Origin: Planctomycetaceae bacterium | GTDB taxonomy: Bacteria > Planctomycetota > Planctomycetia > Pirellulales > Thermoguttaceae | Length of the DNA: 6,664 bases | Direction of reading: 5' to 3' | Assembly (NCBI GenBank): GCA_031283825.1 | Contig: JAITAZ010000524.1 | Span: forward strand, 1 to 6,664 | In this document: positions 6,188 through 6,664 of the stretch, piece by piece | How the letters are laid out: every line of letters begins with the position of its first letter | How positions within the stretch are numbered: position 1 is the stretch's first letter | Program-made: the position numbers and the translations under genes | The notes under the pieces: model-generated | The model's input: only the letters and a program-made list of their open reading frames with translations | What the model was told of the DNA's origin: nothing | Database searches by the model: none

Positions 6188-6664
6188 ATGTCAACAGTAT
6201 CAAATAAATCGACGCGAATAAGACCGCTTGTCAGAACGACGCAAATCAAAGCCGCGCAACAAACCCGTAACGAAACGCCGGTAACTAGTACCTCGCCTGA
6301 GGCTACGCCCCAGTGGGCGTTAGAGCTTCTGCGAGGATTTAATAAACTGTCCGACAATGTAGGCGCGCTAGATAACAGAATAGGTTCGCTAGAGAACAGA
6401 ATAGGCTCGCTAGAGAGCAGAATAGACTCTTTAGATAGCAGAATAGGCTCTTTAGAGAACAGAATAGACTCTTTAGAGAACAGAATAGACTCTTTAGAGA
6501 ACAGAATAGGCGCGTTAGAGAACGAGGTAGGCGCGTTAAAGAACAGAATAGATTCTTTAGAGGGCAGAAATGGCTCTTTAGAGAACGAGGTGGGCGCGTT
6601 AAAGAACAGAGTAGAATCTGTAGAGGGCAGAATAGGCTCTTTAGAGAAAGAGGGTTGCGCGTTA
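6188..6664 (+). CDS. heptad-repeat coiled-coil protein, 3' end outside the window
   Basis: The first 159 residues are present with no stop. No signal peptide or membrane segment is seen, so it is probably cytoplasmic. Residues 1-42 are basic at first and then rich in Thr, Ser, Pro and Gln, probably disordered. Residues 43-57 (starting WALELLRGFNKL) look like a helical lead-in. From Val58 to the window end there are about 14.5 uninterrupted heptads with Ile/Val at position a and Leu at d, as in IGSLENR and IDSLENR. Ile at a with Leu at d favours two-stranded coiled coils. All 13 g-to-e' pairs that can be scored from Arg64 onward carry opposite charges. The gene has its own promoter and a strong ribosome binding site. 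The family cannot be named: automated pipelines often call such repeats Smc-like or chemotaxis-like on coiled-coil similarity alone. A functional domain may follow beyond the window. Confidence 0.8.
   Translation, partial: MSTVSNKSTRIRPLVRTTQIKAAQQTRNETPVTSTSPEATPQWALELLRGFNKLSDNVGALDNRIGSLENRIGSLESRIDSLDSRIGSLENRIDSLENRIDSLENRIGALENEVGALKNRIDSLEGRNGSLENEVGALKNRVESVEGRIGSLEKEGCAL
6359..6664 (+). repeat. 21-bp tandem array encoding heptads, with a 63-bp higher-order unit
   Basis: Each 21-bp unit encodes one heptad. The copies at 6452-6472 and 6473-6493 are identical, and the next copy stays identical for its first 16 bases. From 6518 the array is organised in 63-bp units of three different heptads: 6518-6580, 6581-6643, and a third beginning at 6644 and cut by the window end. 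Leucine codons are CTA in the first units and mainly TTA later, which suggests stepwise local duplication. The array continues past the window. Confidence 0.85.

Noticed and set aside
6154..6357. Minus-strand open frame of 67 codons
   Set aside because: It is antisense to the start of the coiled-coil gene, which has a promoter and ribosome binding site; no domain is recognisable.
6359..6664. CRISPR array
   Set aside because: The repeats are contiguous with no unique spacers, keep one open frame and encode perfect heptads, so this is a coding tandem repeat.

Overview
The window looks like a piece of a bacterial chromosome, most likely from an AT-rich member of the Planctomycetota or the wider PVC group. 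This is an inference. It rests on two large exported proteins whose architectures are typical of planctomycetes (an HtrA-like serine protease with a long extra middle domain, and a DUF1080/3-keto-disaccharide-hydrolase-type protein). It also rests on the absence of Shine-Dalgarno sequences before those two genes. No rRNA, tRNA, phage, transposase or CRISPR array was seen.

Layout, all genes on the + strand. 1-342: AT-rich intergenic DNA with a 9-bp tandem motif (82-108). 343-3492: an exported 1049-residue protein with two trypsin-like domains and two PDZ domains. The first protease domain has an intact His-Asp-Ser triad; the second has lost all three residues (Thr, Glu, Cys). 3493-3734: intergenic DNA that is mostly a nested inverted-repeat element (3532-3690), containing another copy of the 9-bp motif. 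3735-5843: an exported 702-residue protein with a Ser/Lys-rich and charged N-terminal half and two tandem DUF1080-type lectin-like domains. 5844-6187: intergenic DNA ending in a near-consensus sigma-70 promoter, overlapped by a small inverted repeat, and a strong ribosome binding site. 6188-6664: the 5' part of a cytoplasmic coiled-coil protein that runs off the window. Its DNA is a 21-bp tandem array that changes into a 63-bp higher-order array.

The first two genes probably both act in the cell envelope: one in protein quality control or processing, the other in binding or hydrolysing glycans. The 242-bp gap with a strong inverted repeat argues against a tight operon. The third gene is a separate unit with its own promoter, no export signal and a different style of translation start. 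The most unusual features are the active-plus-dead protease pair, the charge-coded heptad array with its 21-residue super-repeat, the nested palindromic element sharing a motif with the first intergenic region, and a sharp change of codon choice inside the DUF1080 gene.
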